Source: Sulfurimonas sediminis
GTDB taxonomy: Bacteria; Campylobacterota; Campylobacteria; Campylobacterales; Sulfurimonadaceae
DNA: 64,000 nt
Assembly (NCBI RefSeq): GCF_014905115.1
Contig: NZ_CP041235.1
Coordinates: 558,001 to 622,000, forward strand
Direction of reading: 5' to 3'
Below the pieces are notes generated by a model. It saw only the letters and a list, made by a program, of their open reading frames with translations, did no database searches and was not told where the DNA came from. How positions within the stretch are numbered: the first letter of the stretch is position 1; each line of letters starts with the position of its first letter. Shown here piece by piece: positions 1-8,892 of the stretch. The translations under genes were made by a program, and so were the position numbers.

Positions 1-827
1 GTTCGCGCAACAGTACCCATGACAATCAAATCAATTTGTAGTTTTTGAACGAACCGGGGAATGATTTTATTTGCCTGGCCTCGTACGAGATGGATATTTG
101 GCTGTAAAAACTCCAGCATATCGCCAACCTGTTTTTGTGCTGCATCATGCAGGAGTGCTTTTAGTTTTGCATGATGTGTGTTTTGCATCTCTTCCACATA
201 CGCAATAACCTCAGAATCGGGCATATTTACAAAGGCACCCTGCATAAGCGCTGCTTCTGGAGCATCCCATACATGCAGGATGTGCAGTTGGGCCAACTCA
301 CTGACAGCAAGAGAACTTGCCATTTGAAGAATCTGATGGTTTAGCTTCTCCTGGACATCCGCATTTTCTTTTGTTTCACTGTTGGTACCTACATCGACTG
401 CAGCCAGGATATTGTTAAAAGAGGGAGAACTCTCTTTTTTGATAAACCAGACCGGACAGGGACATTTTTGCAAAAGATGCATATCATTGCTTCCAAACAG
501 TCTGTGCATCCAGCTTGCATCTTCTGGCATCTTGATAACCAAATCATAATTATTTTGCAAAACATTGTAAATTATTTCATAATAAGGCGTTCCGAAAAAT
601 ATTTTAATTGCAATATTACATTGATCTGAAAAAGCGCGTGTCATCTCTTCAAGCTCTTTTTGTTTCTCTTTTTTTGCAAAGGGAAAACCGGACTGGGCAT
701 TCGGAAGAACACTTGCAACGGTGAGGTTCGCCTGGTTGTCCTGTGCCAGTTTAGAGGCCCGTTGCAAAATATTCTGACTTTCCTGCGCATTTTCAATCAT
801 GCAGAGTATGTTTTTAAATCGTTTCAT
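1..827 (-). CDS. Tandem universal stress protein (UspE-like), 3' end cut by window edge
   Basis: The gene reads leftward off the window, so its last residues are missing; 275 codons are visible. It starts at an ATG (825-827) with an AAGGAAG ribosome site just upstream. The protein opens MKRFKNILCMIENAQESQ and has two Usp folds in tandem: the first covers roughly residues 1-135, and the second starts near NNILAAVDVGTNSE and runs to VMGTVAR at the edge. The latter is the start of the family's nucleotide-binding G-x2-G-x9-G signature. UspE-type proteins are about 300-315 residues, so around 30 are missing. The family consists of cytoplasmic stress proteins that bind ATP or other ligands; the exact role is unknown. 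The start overlaps the end of the MrpE-like gene by 14 bp, which suggests translational coupling. Confidence 0.88.
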   Translation of the reverse strand, partial: MKRFKNILCMIENAQESQNILQRASKLAQDNQANLTVASVLPNAQSGFPFAKKEKQKELEEMTRAFSDQCNIAIKIFFGTPYYEIIYNVLQNNYDLVIKMPEDASWMHRLFGSNDMHLLQKCPCPVWFIKKESSPSFNNILAAVDVGTNSETKENADVQEKLNHQILQMASSLAVSELAQLHILHVWDAPEAALMQGAFVNMPDSEVIAYVEEMQNTHHAKLKALLHDAAQKQVGDMLEFLQPNIHLVRGQANKIIPRFVQKLQIDLIVMGTVAR

Positions 828-1308
828 GGACACTTCCTTGAGTCGCTGTTTTTTTAGAAAATATATTATGGATATACTCTTCAATCAATGCAAGCTCTTT
901 TTTGATATTTTTTCCGATATCCAGTACATGAATCAACAGCAGATCATTTTCAATGTCTACTGAAAGTGTACCCGGAAGCAGGTTGAGTACATTGACGATC
1001 ATATCCTGTTCTATTGGCTTGCGAATGTGTAACTTATACTCTACCAAACCAGGATTTATGGGAAGATCGGGATGGAAAACACGCAGCATTACATCCACGC
1101 CTCCAAGAAGAGAGCGGATGAGATAAAACGGAATAAACCTCAGCAGTGCAGTGAAGTTCCAAAAAACAGGGGGAAGAAGCACAAGACTGATGAAAGCAGA
1201 CAGTAAGACAGCAGGAATACCAATCCAAAACGAAGCAGGATTTCCTTCTGTCAGAATTATCCAGATAACAAGAAATAAAAACACTCTTTTCAATAGAATA
1301 TATTTCAT
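814..1308 (-). CDS. MrpE/MnhE-like Na+/H+ antiporter subunit E
   Basis: This is a small membrane protein of 164 residues. Two hydrophobic segments lie near the N-terminus (about residues 5-22 and 25-48), and a soluble alpha/beta C-terminal half contains LLPGTLSVDI and LLIHVLD, typical of the MnhE family (PF01899). I chose the ATG at 1306-1308, preceded by AAGGGG, over an ATG 7 codons upstream. In Mrp complexes subunit E is one of six or seven proteins of a cation/proton antiporter in the inner membrane. Here no other Mrp subunit is adjacent: the gene before it is a TolC-like protein and the gene after it is a universal stress protein. It may serve an Mrp system or hydrogenase-like complex encoded elsewhere; that is inference. 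Confidence 0.82.
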   Translation of the reverse strand: MKYILLKRVFLFLVIWIILTEGNPASFWIGIPAVLLSAFISLVLLPPVFWNFTALLRFIPFYLIRSLLGGVDVMLRVFHPDLPINPGLVEYKLHIRKPIEQDMIVNVLNLLPGTLSVDIENDLLLIHVLDIGKNIKKELALIEEYIHNIFSKKTATQGSVHETI

Positions 1309-1331
1309 ACTGACCCCCTTGCCAGGCACTT

Positions 1332-1337
1332 ATTATA
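1332..1337 (-). promoter_or_regulatory. Possible -10 element for the mrpE-usp pair
   Basis: Read on the minus strand this is TATAAT, 23 bases upstream of the mrpE-like start codon, in the 65-base gap after the TolC gene. No convincing -35 is seen, which is normal for sigma70 promoters in this phylum. Confidence 0.4.
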
Positions 1338-1373
1338 GTATTGTACACTCTTTTTCTGATTTTTTAAAAAGAT

Positions 1374-2717
1374 TTATAGCGGTTCCCTGAGAATATATCT
1401 TAATTCTAACTCTTTTTCTATAAGTTTATAGTATTCGTTAAGAAGTTTTTGTTTTGCCTGCAGTGTGATAATTTCTCTTTGATTCAGTGTAAGCAGGTTT
1501 CCTATACCAAGTTTATAGCGCCTTCTTTGGGCATCTTCAACTTTTTGTTTCAGGGTGACCTCTTTTTTTGCAAGACGTATAACCTCTTTTTTTGTTTTTA
1601 TCTCCTGCATCACTGTGATGATGGCAGTTTTTATTTTGCTCTTTTGGAGTGCTATTTTATTTTGTATTAAAAGCATCTCTTTTGTGTAAACGCCTTTTAG
1701 CCCCTTATAGGAACTTCTTTGCAAAGGGAGATTGAAATCAAAAGTTGCCTTATAGCCCTCTTTGTATTTCAAGTCATAGACACCATATAGATTGACGTCT
1801 AATTTTGGATACTTTTTGACTTGATTATATTTTTGCTTAATTGTTATCTCTTTTTTCTTTACATGTAATGACTTTAAAAGTAAGCTATTTGAAAAAGCTA
1901 TTTGCATTGCTTTGTCTTGGGCTAACTCTATAGAGCTTTGTTTTGGCAGTTCTGGAAGTGTATAACTTTTATTAAAATCTTTTTTATTTATATTGAGATA
2001 TTGTAAGAAAGAGTAAAAATTTTTCTGAAACTCTATATTGGTAAGTGCAACTCTCTGTTTTCTATTGATAATTTCACTTTCTATTTCTACTAATGCTATT
2101 TGTGGCAACTTTCCGGTTTGAATACTTTTTTGAATAAATTCAAAATTAATATATGCTTTGTCTAAAAGCTCTTTATTTGCTTGAAGCAGTTCTTTTTGAA
2201 GCAAAAGCTTATAATAAAGCTTTGATACATCAAGATAAAATTTAATTATTTTCTCTTGTGATTGTAATCTGGTTATTTTTGTTTTTTGTTCTGCGAGAGA
2301 GAGATTTTTTCGATTTTTACTGATACTGTTGAGAATGTTAAAAATTGGAAGATGTAGATTGATAATGCCTTCCCCATCTTTGGATGTTTTTATATTGTTG
2401 TATTCTTGTGTTCCTGTTGCTTGTCTGTATGCTGCTGAAAACTCTACTCCGTTTCCAAGAGATTGTTTAAGTCCTGCTTTTGTAAACTCTGCCAAAGAGA
2501 GCGGGTACTCTTTTTTTTCATATCTTGCATCAAGCTTTATATCAAAAGCACCTTGATAGAAAATTTCATTGTACTCTTTAATATAAATATCACCAACTTT
2601 TTCATAGTAAAAAGGGTTTTTCTCATTAAAATATTTAATGATATCTTTTTGCACAAATACTTCTTGTGCAAAACTGTAACTACTTAAAAGAATGACAAGG
2701 AAGCCTCTTATTCGCAT
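1374..2717 (-). CDS. TolC-like outer membrane efflux/secretion channel protein
   Basis: A 447-residue protein with an N-terminal signal peptide (hydrophobic LVILLSSYSFAQ, cleavage likely after SFA). It then has long amphipathic, Lys/Gln/Leu-rich helices in two repeats, as in the outer membrane efflux protein family (PF02321). The family forms trimeric channels that span the outer membrane and periplasm and dock with an inner-membrane pump through an HlyD-type adaptor. The gene directly follows its predicted partner: the adaptor gene ends at 2718, so the two coding regions abut. Base composition is visibly poorer in G+C than genes on either side of the module. The cargo cannot be told from the sequence. 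Confidence 0.85.
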   Translation of the reverse strand: MRIRGFLVILLSSYSFAQEVFVQKDIIKYFNEKNPFYYEKVGDIYIKEYNEIFYQGAFDIKLDARYEKKEYPLSLAEFTKAGLKQSLGNGVEFSAAYRQATGTQEYNNIKTSKDGEGIINLHLPIFNILNSISKNRKNLSLAEQKTKITRLQSQEKIIKFYLDVSKLYYKLLLQKELLQANKELLDKAYINFEFIQKSIQTGKLPQIALVEIESEIINRKQRVALTNIEFQKNFYSFLQYLNINKKDFNKSYTLPELPKQSSIELAQDKAMQIAFSNSLLLKSLHVKKKEITIKQKYNQVKKYPKLDVNLYGVYDLKYKEGYKATFDFNLPLQRSSYKGLKGVYTKEMLLIQNKIALQKSKIKTAIITVMQEIKTKKEVIRLAKKEVTLKQKVEDAQRRRYKLGIGNLLTLNQREIITLQAKQKLLNEYYKLIEKELELRYILREPL

Positions 2718-3998
2718 TTAAAAACTCGATTCATCTATTTTTATATGTACCATTTTTGGTGGTTGTGCCGATATGAGTCTCCATATTTCGTACCATATTG
2801 GAACTGTTGAGAGACGCACCCATATTTTTGCCTGTGTTCCATTTCTTAAAAGTTGTGATGGAGGCCACTTACTGTCTTTTTCATTTTCTACAAGCAGTGC
2901 ATAGTAGTTATTTTGATCATATGCTGTTTGTTCTGTTGTTGCAATTTTTCCTGCGTATGTCCCGTGAGAGATTTTTGGCCACCCTGAAATCTGTAAAGCG
3001 GGCCATCCATAAAATATTATACGGGCTTCGAGCCCTTTTTTAATGAGTGGCATGTTAAAGTTAGAGACTTCAAGACGAATGGCTCTTGTTGTTACTTTCG
3101 GAACAAAAAAGAGAATTTTATCTCCTTTTTTGAGTAGTTTGTTTGTATCATTTTGGTAAATTCTTACTACATAGCCATCTGATTTGGCTCTAATATCCTT
3201 GTTTTCATAACGTAAAAGATTGACATTGTCATTTTGCAGATTTTTTTTCAGTGCATTTATACTGTTTTGTGTTTCTAGTAATTTGTTCTTTATGGTATTT
3301 ATTTTTTGCGTCAGTGTATTGAAAACTGCATCTTTCTCATTTTGAAGAACTGATATCTCTTTTTGAGCATTTTCTATTTTTGTATTGATGATTGAAAGTT
3401 CTGCTTTTGTTGCTATGTAGGTATTGTTTTGTACCTCTAATGCCCGTTTTGACTCTATACCATCTTGAAAAAGTTTTTGTGTTCTTTTAAAATTGATATA
3501 TGCAATTTTTTTTTGGTTGATAAGTGCAATTTTTTTCTCTTGTAGAGCAAGAATTTTATTCTGCTGTTGTAATATTTTTGTGCTAAAAGCTTTCATTTTG
3601 TTTTCAAGATTTTCTTTTTGGTTACTAAGATTATTTTGTAAGTTTTCAAGTTTAATTGTAAGATTGCTTATCTGGTTTTTTGTCTGTTGTTGAATACTTT
3701 GGAGTCTTTGTTTGTAATCTTTATCTAAATCTCGCATTGAGAAAAGAAGATCCCCTTTTTTTACTTCTTGGTTCTCTTGTACATAAAATTTTTCTATTAC
3801 TCCATCAACAGTTGCAACGATATCATATTCTCGTTCAGTTGGGTCTAATGCGATTACTTTACCTATGCCAAATACAGTTTGTTGCCATGGCAAAAAAAGT
3901 AAAATTATGAAAATTGATATGATAGAAAAAGTGATAAGCATCCAGTGTTTTATAAACTTGTGTGGCTCGGCAAGTTCTAATGATTTATATTTTTTCAT
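2718..3998 (-). CDS. HlyD-family periplasmic adaptor (membrane fusion protein)
   Basis: A 426-residue protein with a short cytoplasmic N-terminus, one transmembrane helix (about residues 18-39) and a biotinyl-lipoyl half-motif (VATVDGVIEKFYVQENQEVK). A coiled-coil hairpin of about 200 residues follows (about 95-280), then the second lipoyl half (IRAKSDGYVVRIYQ) and a beta-barrel C-terminus with the unusual WPALQISGWPKISHG stretch. This layout is that of HlyD/LapC adaptors, which link an inner-membrane transporter to TolC. The start overlaps the end of the ABC membrane-domain gene by 4 bp (ATGA), and the end abuts the TolC-like gene, so the three are almost certainly co-translated. A type I secretion role would be the default reading, but the partner lacks an ATPase domain. 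Confidence 0.88.
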   Translation of the reverse strand: MKKYKSLELAEPHKFIKHWMLITFSIISIFIILLFLPWQQTVFGIGKVIALDPTEREYDIVATVDGVIEKFYVQENQEVKKGDLLFSMRDLDKDYKQRLQSIQQQTKNQISNLTIKLENLQNNLSNQKENLENKMKAFSTKILQQQNKILALQEKKIALINQKKIAYINFKRTQKLFQDGIESKRALEVQNNTYIATKAELSIINTKIENAQKEISVLQNEKDAVFNTLTQKINTIKNKLLETQNSINALKKNLQNDNVNLLRYENKDIRAKSDGYVVRIYQNDTNKLLKKGDKILFFVPKVTTRAIRLEVSNFNMPLIKKGLEARIIFYGWPALQISGWPKISHGTYAGKIATTEQTAYDQNNYYALLVENEKDSKWPPSQLLRNGTQAKIWVRLSTVPIWYEIWRLISAQPPKMVHIKIDESSF

Positions 3999-4957
3999 TT
4001 TTCTTCACCTTCAAAGACTTTGGAAAGTTTGTCAATTTTATAAAATCCTTCAATCATATCATAGATATAATCTATTTTTTCAATAAACTCTTTTAAGGCT
4101 CCAACAACAGAGATAATAAGAATCTCTGCAGCAACAAACTCTCCAATAGGAACAATACCTTCAAAAACAAGGTAACCTCCTAAAATGAAAAACGATGCCA
4201 GAATAAATCCTTCCGTAGCAAAAGTAAGTGCAACCTGTTTAATGATTATTTTGAACATTTGTTGTCTTTTTGAAACATATATTGTCAAGTATTCATCCAG
4301 TTTAGATATTACGCTCTCTTTTGTATCATTTAAAAAGGGAATATTTTGTAAAAAATATATGGCATTGTGTTTTGCATCTGATCTTGCAACTGCACTTTTT
4401 GGACTTTTCCTTCCTAAAAATAGAACTATAACAACAAATATGAGTATAAATACCACTCCCATTACAAAAAATGAAATATCAAACAAAAGCAGTAAAAGTA
4501 AGCTAATGATAACTTTAATGATTAGGCTAGAACCATTTAAAAGTAAAATTGGAAAAAGTTTTTGTATATGTACAACATCAAAAAAGTAGTTCATATATTT
4601 GTCAATTTTATCTCTATTTTGAAGATTTTGTTTGTTACTCATTGAAAGCTCAGAGACTTTAATGGCATTTTTTACAAATATTTTCTGTTCAAATTTTTCT
4701 ATTATGTACTCTTTTATGACCTGCAAAATAGCAATAAGTGAAAAAATAACAATGACAACAATACTTAAGACAGTAATAGAAATAGAAGCATGTGCCAATA
4801 CACTATTGATAATAAATGCTGAGGTTAGTGGACTGACAAGGAGTAGAATTGCTTCAATAACAGAGTAATAGAGAAGATAAAAAATATTTTTTTTATCTTC
4901 TGATGCAATATTTTTGAGTTGCTTAAAAACATTGCTAAAAATTTCTTCATTTGTCAT
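3995..4957 (-). CDS. ABC exporter transmembrane domain protein without an ATPase domain
   Basis: A 320-residue protein with about six hydrophobic segments (for example LLYYSVIEAILLLVSPLTSA, then pairs near residues 55-95, 135-190 and 240-290). It has the general layout of an ABC type-1 exporter membrane domain, and ends at DKLSKVFEGEEK, just where the nucleotide-binding domain would begin. No Walker A, LSGGQ-type signature or Walker B sequence is present here or in adjacent frames, because the HlyD gene starts 4 bp before the stop. I prefer the ATG at 4955-4957, which overlaps the P-type ATPase stop by 11 bp and has AAGGA upstream; an earlier ATG at 5011 is possible. DNA here is very A+T rich. 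Either a separate ATPase completes the pump, or the protein works without one. Confidence 0.8.
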   Translation of the reverse strand: MTNEEIFSNVFKQLKNIASEDKKNIFYLLYYSVIEAILLLVSPLTSAFIINSVLAHASISITVLSIVVIVIFSLIAILQVIKEYIIEKFEQKIFVKNAIKVSELSMSNKQNLQNRDKIDKYMNYFFDVVHIQKLFPILLLNGSSLIIKVIISLLLLLLFDISFFVMGVVFILIFVVIVLFLGRKSPKSAVARSDAKHNAIYFLQNIPFLNDTKESVISKLDEYLTIYVSKRQQMFKIIIKQVALTFATEGFILASFFILGGYLVFEGIVPIGEFVAAEILIISVVGALKEFIEKIDYIYDMIEGFYKIDKLSKVFEGEEK

Positions 4958-7667
4958 ATTTGTTTTTTTCCTTATTTGTGTTAGATCTAAGTTGTCGGAT
5001 TGTTTTTTCAATCGAAACTATAACATAAATCAGTACACCGACTGCAAATATACTGCCCCAATCATTCAAACTGATTGGTGCAGTATGAAACATTTTGTTC
5101 ATAACAGGCAAGTATGTCAGTGCAACAGAGGCACTTATCATACAAAAGATGCCTATCCAAATCCAGGGGTTCTTAAAGAGCCCCAGTCTAAATGCAGAAA
5201 AACGAAGCGAACGGGAATCAAGCAGATAAAAAGACTCTCCCACTGCAAAAATATTGACCGCTACAGTACGGGCTTCTTCCAGACTGGCTCCATGTGTAAG
5301 GGAGAGTTCGAACAAGCCGAAAGAGCCCCCAAGCAGCATGATGCCAACCAGAAAAATACGAATGAGCATCTCTTTTCTTAATATCGGGGCAGAAGGTGCA
5401 TGCGGTGGTTTTTGCATCAAGCCGGGCTCCTGCGGCTCAAATGCCAGGGCCAGTCCAAGAAAAACCGCAGCTGTCATATTGATCCATAATGCCTGAACAG
5501 GAAGAATAGGCAGTGTAACATTAGCTAAAATAGCGACCATAATGACAAGCCCCTCTCCAAGGTTTGTAGCCAAAATAAAACCAATAAACTTTATAATATT
5601 TTCTAGAACAGCTCGTCCCTCTTCAACGGCTGCTTCAATAGAGGCAAAATTATCATCAGTCAGTACCATGTCCGCAGCTTCTTTGGCTACTTCTGTCCCT
5701 GTAATGCCCATAGCAATACCTATATCAGCTCTGCGAAGTGCCGGGGCATCATTGACACCATCTCCTGTCATTGCAATAATTTCATTGTTTTTTTGCAATG
5801 CTTCGACAATACGGAGTTTTTGTTCCGGTGTGACTCTGGCAAAAACAGAAGCATTCTTAGAGGATGTAAGCATCTCTTCATCTGTTAAATATGTGAGTTC
5901 GCTCCCTGTAATGACGGCACTTTTTTTATTTTGTTCAGCATCTATCAGTCCCATTTGTCGGGCAATTGCTGTAGCTGTTAAGGCATGATCTCCGGTAATC
6001 ATTTTTACATTGATACCTGCTGTTTTACATGCTTTTATCGAAACTATTGCCTCTTCTCTTGGAGGGTCCATCATGCCCTGGAGTCCTAAAAATTCTAAAT
6101 TTTGAGAGATGTTTTCATGCTCAAGTGTTACTGCCCGCTCTATGATGAGTCTGGCAAAAGCCAAGACTCTAAGCCCCTTTTCTGCCATAGCCTCGACCTG
6201 CATGAAAATCTCACTTTTATTGAGAGGAACAGGCTTGGCATTTGTATTTAAAAATGTGCTACATCGTTGGGTAATGCTCTCTACGGAACCTTTAATGTAG
6301 ATGATATACTTGTTGGACTCTTTGTCAAAATGCAGTGTCGCCATATATTGATACTGTGATTCGAAAGGGATGGCATCTACTCTTGGCATATCACTTCTGA
6401 GTGCATCTGTGTCAATAGCAGCTTTTTTTGCACAGACCAGCAAGGCTCCCTCTGTAGGATCTCCTTCAATGTTCCATGACTCTTTACTCTCTTTTAAAAC
6501 AGAATCATTACAAAGCACCCCGGCTTTGAGGAGTTCTAATAAGGCTTGATTCGTGTGAGTATCATAAGTTTTTTCTTGTTGTATCTCTCCCTTTGGTGCG
6601 TACCCAATGCCTGTTACTGTAAACTTTTCATCTGCACAGTAGAGTTCTTGGACAGTCATCTCATTGCGTGTCAAGGTACCTGTTTTGTCTGAACAGATTA
6701 TTGTGGTGCTTCCCAGAGTTTCTACCGCAGGCAGATGGCGAATAATGGTATTTCGCTTTGCCATGCGTGCGACACCGATGGCCAAAATGATTGTCATGAC
6801 AGCAGGCAAGCCCTCTGGAATCATGGCAACACTCAAGGCGATAGATGCCATGAATAACTCCTCCCAGGAATTTCCATGCCATAGTCCTACAGCAAAAGTA
6901 ACGGTAGCCAAAAAGAGAATGACCATCAGTAAAAGATGACTGAACTTGGATATTTTTCGCGTTAAAGGAGTTTCTAAGACGGTTGCATCATTGAGTAGTT
7001 TTGAAATATGACCTATTTCAGTCTCGTCACCTGTGGCAACAACAATACCAACTCCCGTGCCATAGGTTACAAAAGTAGAGGAATAGAGCATATTGGTTCG
7101 ATCTGCAAGAGAAACTTCCTGCGGTAGTATTGTGTTCGTTTTTGCAACGGGGAGAGACTCTCCCGTAAGTGCAGATTCGTCTATTTGTAGTTCACGGGAT
7201 GCGAGAATCCGCATATCGGCAGGCACTTTGTCTCCGGATTGCAGCAATACGATATCGCCGACAACAAGTCCTTTTGCGTCAATCTGTTGCTTTTTTCCCG
7301 AACGCACAACGGTACTCATCGTAACCAAAGATTCTGATAAAGCGGCCAGGGCATTGAGCGCTTTGTTCTCTTGAACAAAACCTATGATGGCATTCAGCAA
7401 AACAACACCGAAAATTACACTGGCATCAACATAGGCACCCAGATATATTTTGATGACAATAGCAGCCAGCAGGATATAGACCAGTGCCTGATTGAATTGA
7501 CTCAAAAAACGCATAAGCGCAGATTTTGTTTTTTTGACACTTAAAAGATTCGGACCATATTTTTTATATCTGTTTTGTGCTTCATCTGCCCGAAGCCCCT
7601 CTTTTAAATCCGAGCTGAATATTTTCAGTATATCCTGTTCGTTGAGAGTATGCCAGTGCTTTTTCAT
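4947..7667 (-). CDS. P2-type cation-transporting ATPase (Ca2+-ATPase-like)
   Basis: A 906-residue P-type ATPase with all catalytic motifs in order: TGES in the actuator domain, PEGL in helix M4, the phosphorylated aspartate in SDKTGTLT, MITGDH and MTGDGVNDAP. It has an N-terminal cation ATPase domain and a C-terminal block of about six helices. The family uses ATP to export or move cations across the inner membrane. Helix M6 reads LWINMTAAVFLGLALAFEP; the Asp used by SERCA-type Ca2+ pumps in the NLVTD motif is replaced by Ala, so Ca2+ specificity should not be assumed. The start has GAGGG 8 bases upstream. Its stop overlaps the start of the ABC membrane-domain gene by 11 bp, placing it at the head of a four-gene unit. 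Confidence 0.93.
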   Translation of the reverse strand: MKKHWHTLNEQDILKIFSSDLKEGLRADEAQNRYKKYGPNLLSVKKTKSALMRFLSQFNQALVYILLAAIVIKIYLGAYVDASVIFGVVLLNAIIGFVQENKALNALAALSESLVTMSTVVRSGKKQQIDAKGLVVGDIVLLQSGDKVPADMRILASRELQIDESALTGESLPVAKTNTILPQEVSLADRTNMLYSSTFVTYGTGVGIVVATGDETEIGHISKLLNDATVLETPLTRKISKFSHLLLMVILFLATVTFAVGLWHGNSWEELFMASIALSVAMIPEGLPAVMTIILAIGVARMAKRNTIIRHLPAVETLGSTTIICSDKTGTLTRNEMTVQELYCADEKFTVTGIGYAPKGEIQQEKTYDTHTNQALLELLKAGVLCNDSVLKESKESWNIEGDPTEGALLVCAKKAAIDTDALRSDMPRVDAIPFESQYQYMATLHFDKESNKYIIYIKGSVESITQRCSTFLNTNAKPVPLNKSEIFMQVEAMAEKGLRVLAFARLIIERAVTLEHENISQNLEFLGLQGMMDPPREEAIVSIKACKTAGINVKMITGDHALTATAIARQMGLIDAEQNKKSAVITGSELTYLTDEEMLTSSKNASVFARVTPEQKLRIVEALQKNNEIIAMTGDGVNDAPALRRADIGIAMGITGTEVAKEAADMVLTDDNFASIEAAVEEGRAVLENIIKFIGFILATNLGEGLVIMVAILANVTLPILPVQALWINMTAAVFLGLALAFEPQEPGLMQKPPHAPSAPILRKEMLIRIFLVGIMLLGGSFGLFELSLTHGASLEEARTVAVNIFAVGESFYLLDSRSLRFSAFRLGLFKNPWIWIGIFCMISASVALTYLPVMNKMFHTAPISLNDWGSIFAVGVLIYVIVSIEKTIRQLRSNTNKEKNKYDK

Positions 7668-7737
7668 ATTTAACCCTCTTTTTATCTTAAAATCAGATAA
7701 ATAATACTCTATTTAAGCTTAATGAAAAATGTAAGGT

Positions 7738-8337
7738 TTATCGTAAAGGAATAGACCATTTTGCATAGTAGGCAATAAGTCTCAGTGTCAGTGCGGCAAA
7801 AAAGAGAATGGCAAGATTTGTATATGTCGTTACATGTAAGGTATGCAGGGCATACAAAATAATAGCGATAAGAATGGAAACTGTACCGTAAAACCCTGTT
7901 TTTAATACAAAAGGCACCTCATTGATAATCACATCACGTGCAATACCTCCTCCCACTGCGGTCAGAAAAGCCATAGCAACAATGCCTGTAAGATTGAAGC
8001 CGCTCTGTATGGCAATCAGGGCTCCGGATATACTGAAAGAGACCAAGCCGATAGAGTCACTTAAAATGAAAAGAGCCCTGTTTTCTATGGAGTTGCGATG
8101 ATGAAATTTAAAGAGAATCAAAAGAAGCAAAACAGAAATGACAATGAGGGCGGGATAGTTGTGTGAAAAGGTAAAAGGGATTTTTGCGACAGTGACATCT
8201 CTCATTATGCCTCCGCCAAGCGCTGTTAAAAAAGTTGCGACTAAAACACCGAGCAGATCAAGTTTGTTTCTGGTTGCCACAAAAAAACCACTCATGGAAA
8301 AAGCGATAATTCCTATGTACTCCGCTATTTCAAACAC
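7738..8337 (-). CDS. TRIC/UPF0126-type inner membrane channel or transporter (YicG-like)
   Basis: A 199-residue membrane protein made of two similar halves of three helices each. The halves carry the matching signatures TALGGGIMRDV and TAVGGGIARDV, diagnostic of the UPF0126/TRIC-like family. Bacterial members have been described as trimeric cation channels or as amino acid (glycine) transporters; the substrate here cannot be read from sequence. It starts at GTG (8335-8337) with AAGGG upstream and overlaps the end of purN by 13 bp, so it is probably translated from the mraY-purN transcript. One copy of the TTACATGTAA palindrome (7830-7839) lies within it. Confidence 0.88.
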   Translation of the reverse strand: MFEIAEYIGIIAFSMSGFFVATRNKLDLLGVLVATFLTALGGGIMRDVTVAKIPFTFSHNYPALIVISVLLLLILFKFHHRNSIENRALFILSDSIGLVSFSISGALIAIQSGFNLTGIVAMAFLTAVGGGIARDVIINEVPFVLKTGFYGTVSILIAIILYALHTLHVTTYTNLAILFFAALTLRLIAYYAKWSIPLR

Positions 8338-8888
8338 AGAGCAAGCCCTTCTACTATCGCCTCTTTTTCCAGGCTTTTGACTCTTGCTTCAAGAGAATCA
8401 ACACTCTCACCGGGTTCTATCTGCAATGATTTTTGCAAAATGATTTTGCCCTCATCATAATTTTCATTGACTTCATGAATGGTGACACCGCTTGTTGTTT
8501 CTCTGTTTTTTATGACAGCTTCATGCACAAAGCGCCCATACATTCCCATCCCGCCATATTTTGGCAACAAAGAGGGATGTGAATTGATTATTGTAAAACC
8601 GGATGTCAGTAGAGGAGAAAGTTTTTTCATGTAGCCTGAGAGAAACACAAACTCACAGGCATATTCTTTAAGAAGCTCATAAATGGCTCTATTTGGGTCC
8701 GGGTCTGTTTTTGCATTGATGAGCTTACATGTAATCCCGTATTTTTTTGCTTTTTGCAAAACTTTTGCATCTGTATTATTGGAAATGACCAAAGCAATGT
8801 TTAAGGGTAAAATTCCAGCATTGACAGCTTCTACAATGGCATCGAGACCGCTACCGTTATGGGATGAAAGTATGGCTATATTCTTCAT
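8325..8888 (-). CDS. purN: Phosphoribosylglycinamide formyltransferase (GART)
   Basis: A 187-residue enzyme of the formyltransferase family. It transfers a formyl group from 10-formyltetrahydrofolate to glycinamide ribonucleotide, the third step of purine synthesis, in the cytoplasm. The N-terminal phosphoribosyl-binding loop is ILSSHNGSGLDAIV. The catalytic Asn and His are in INSHPSLLPKYGG, and the catalytic Asp is in NYDEGKIIL. Length matches the PurN family. It begins 4 bases after the mraY stop, with AGGT upstream of the ATG, and overlaps the following membrane protein gene. Confidence 0.93.
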   Translation of the reverse strand: MKNIAILSSHNGSGLDAIVEAVNAGILPLNIALVISNNTDAKVLQKAKKYGITCKLINAKTDPDPNRAIYELLKEYACEFVFLSGYMKKLSPLLTSGFTIINSHPSLLPKYGGMGMYGRFVHEAVIKNRETTSGVTIHEVNENYDEGKIILQKSLQIEPGESVDSLEARVKSLEKEAIVEGLALCLK

Positions 8889-8892
8889 GTTT

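Noticed and set aside
3995-4957. Hidden ABC ATPase domain in another frame after the membrane domain
   Set aside because: The HlyD gene begins 4 bp before the stop and runs without a break. No Walker A or signature motif is seen in any frame here.
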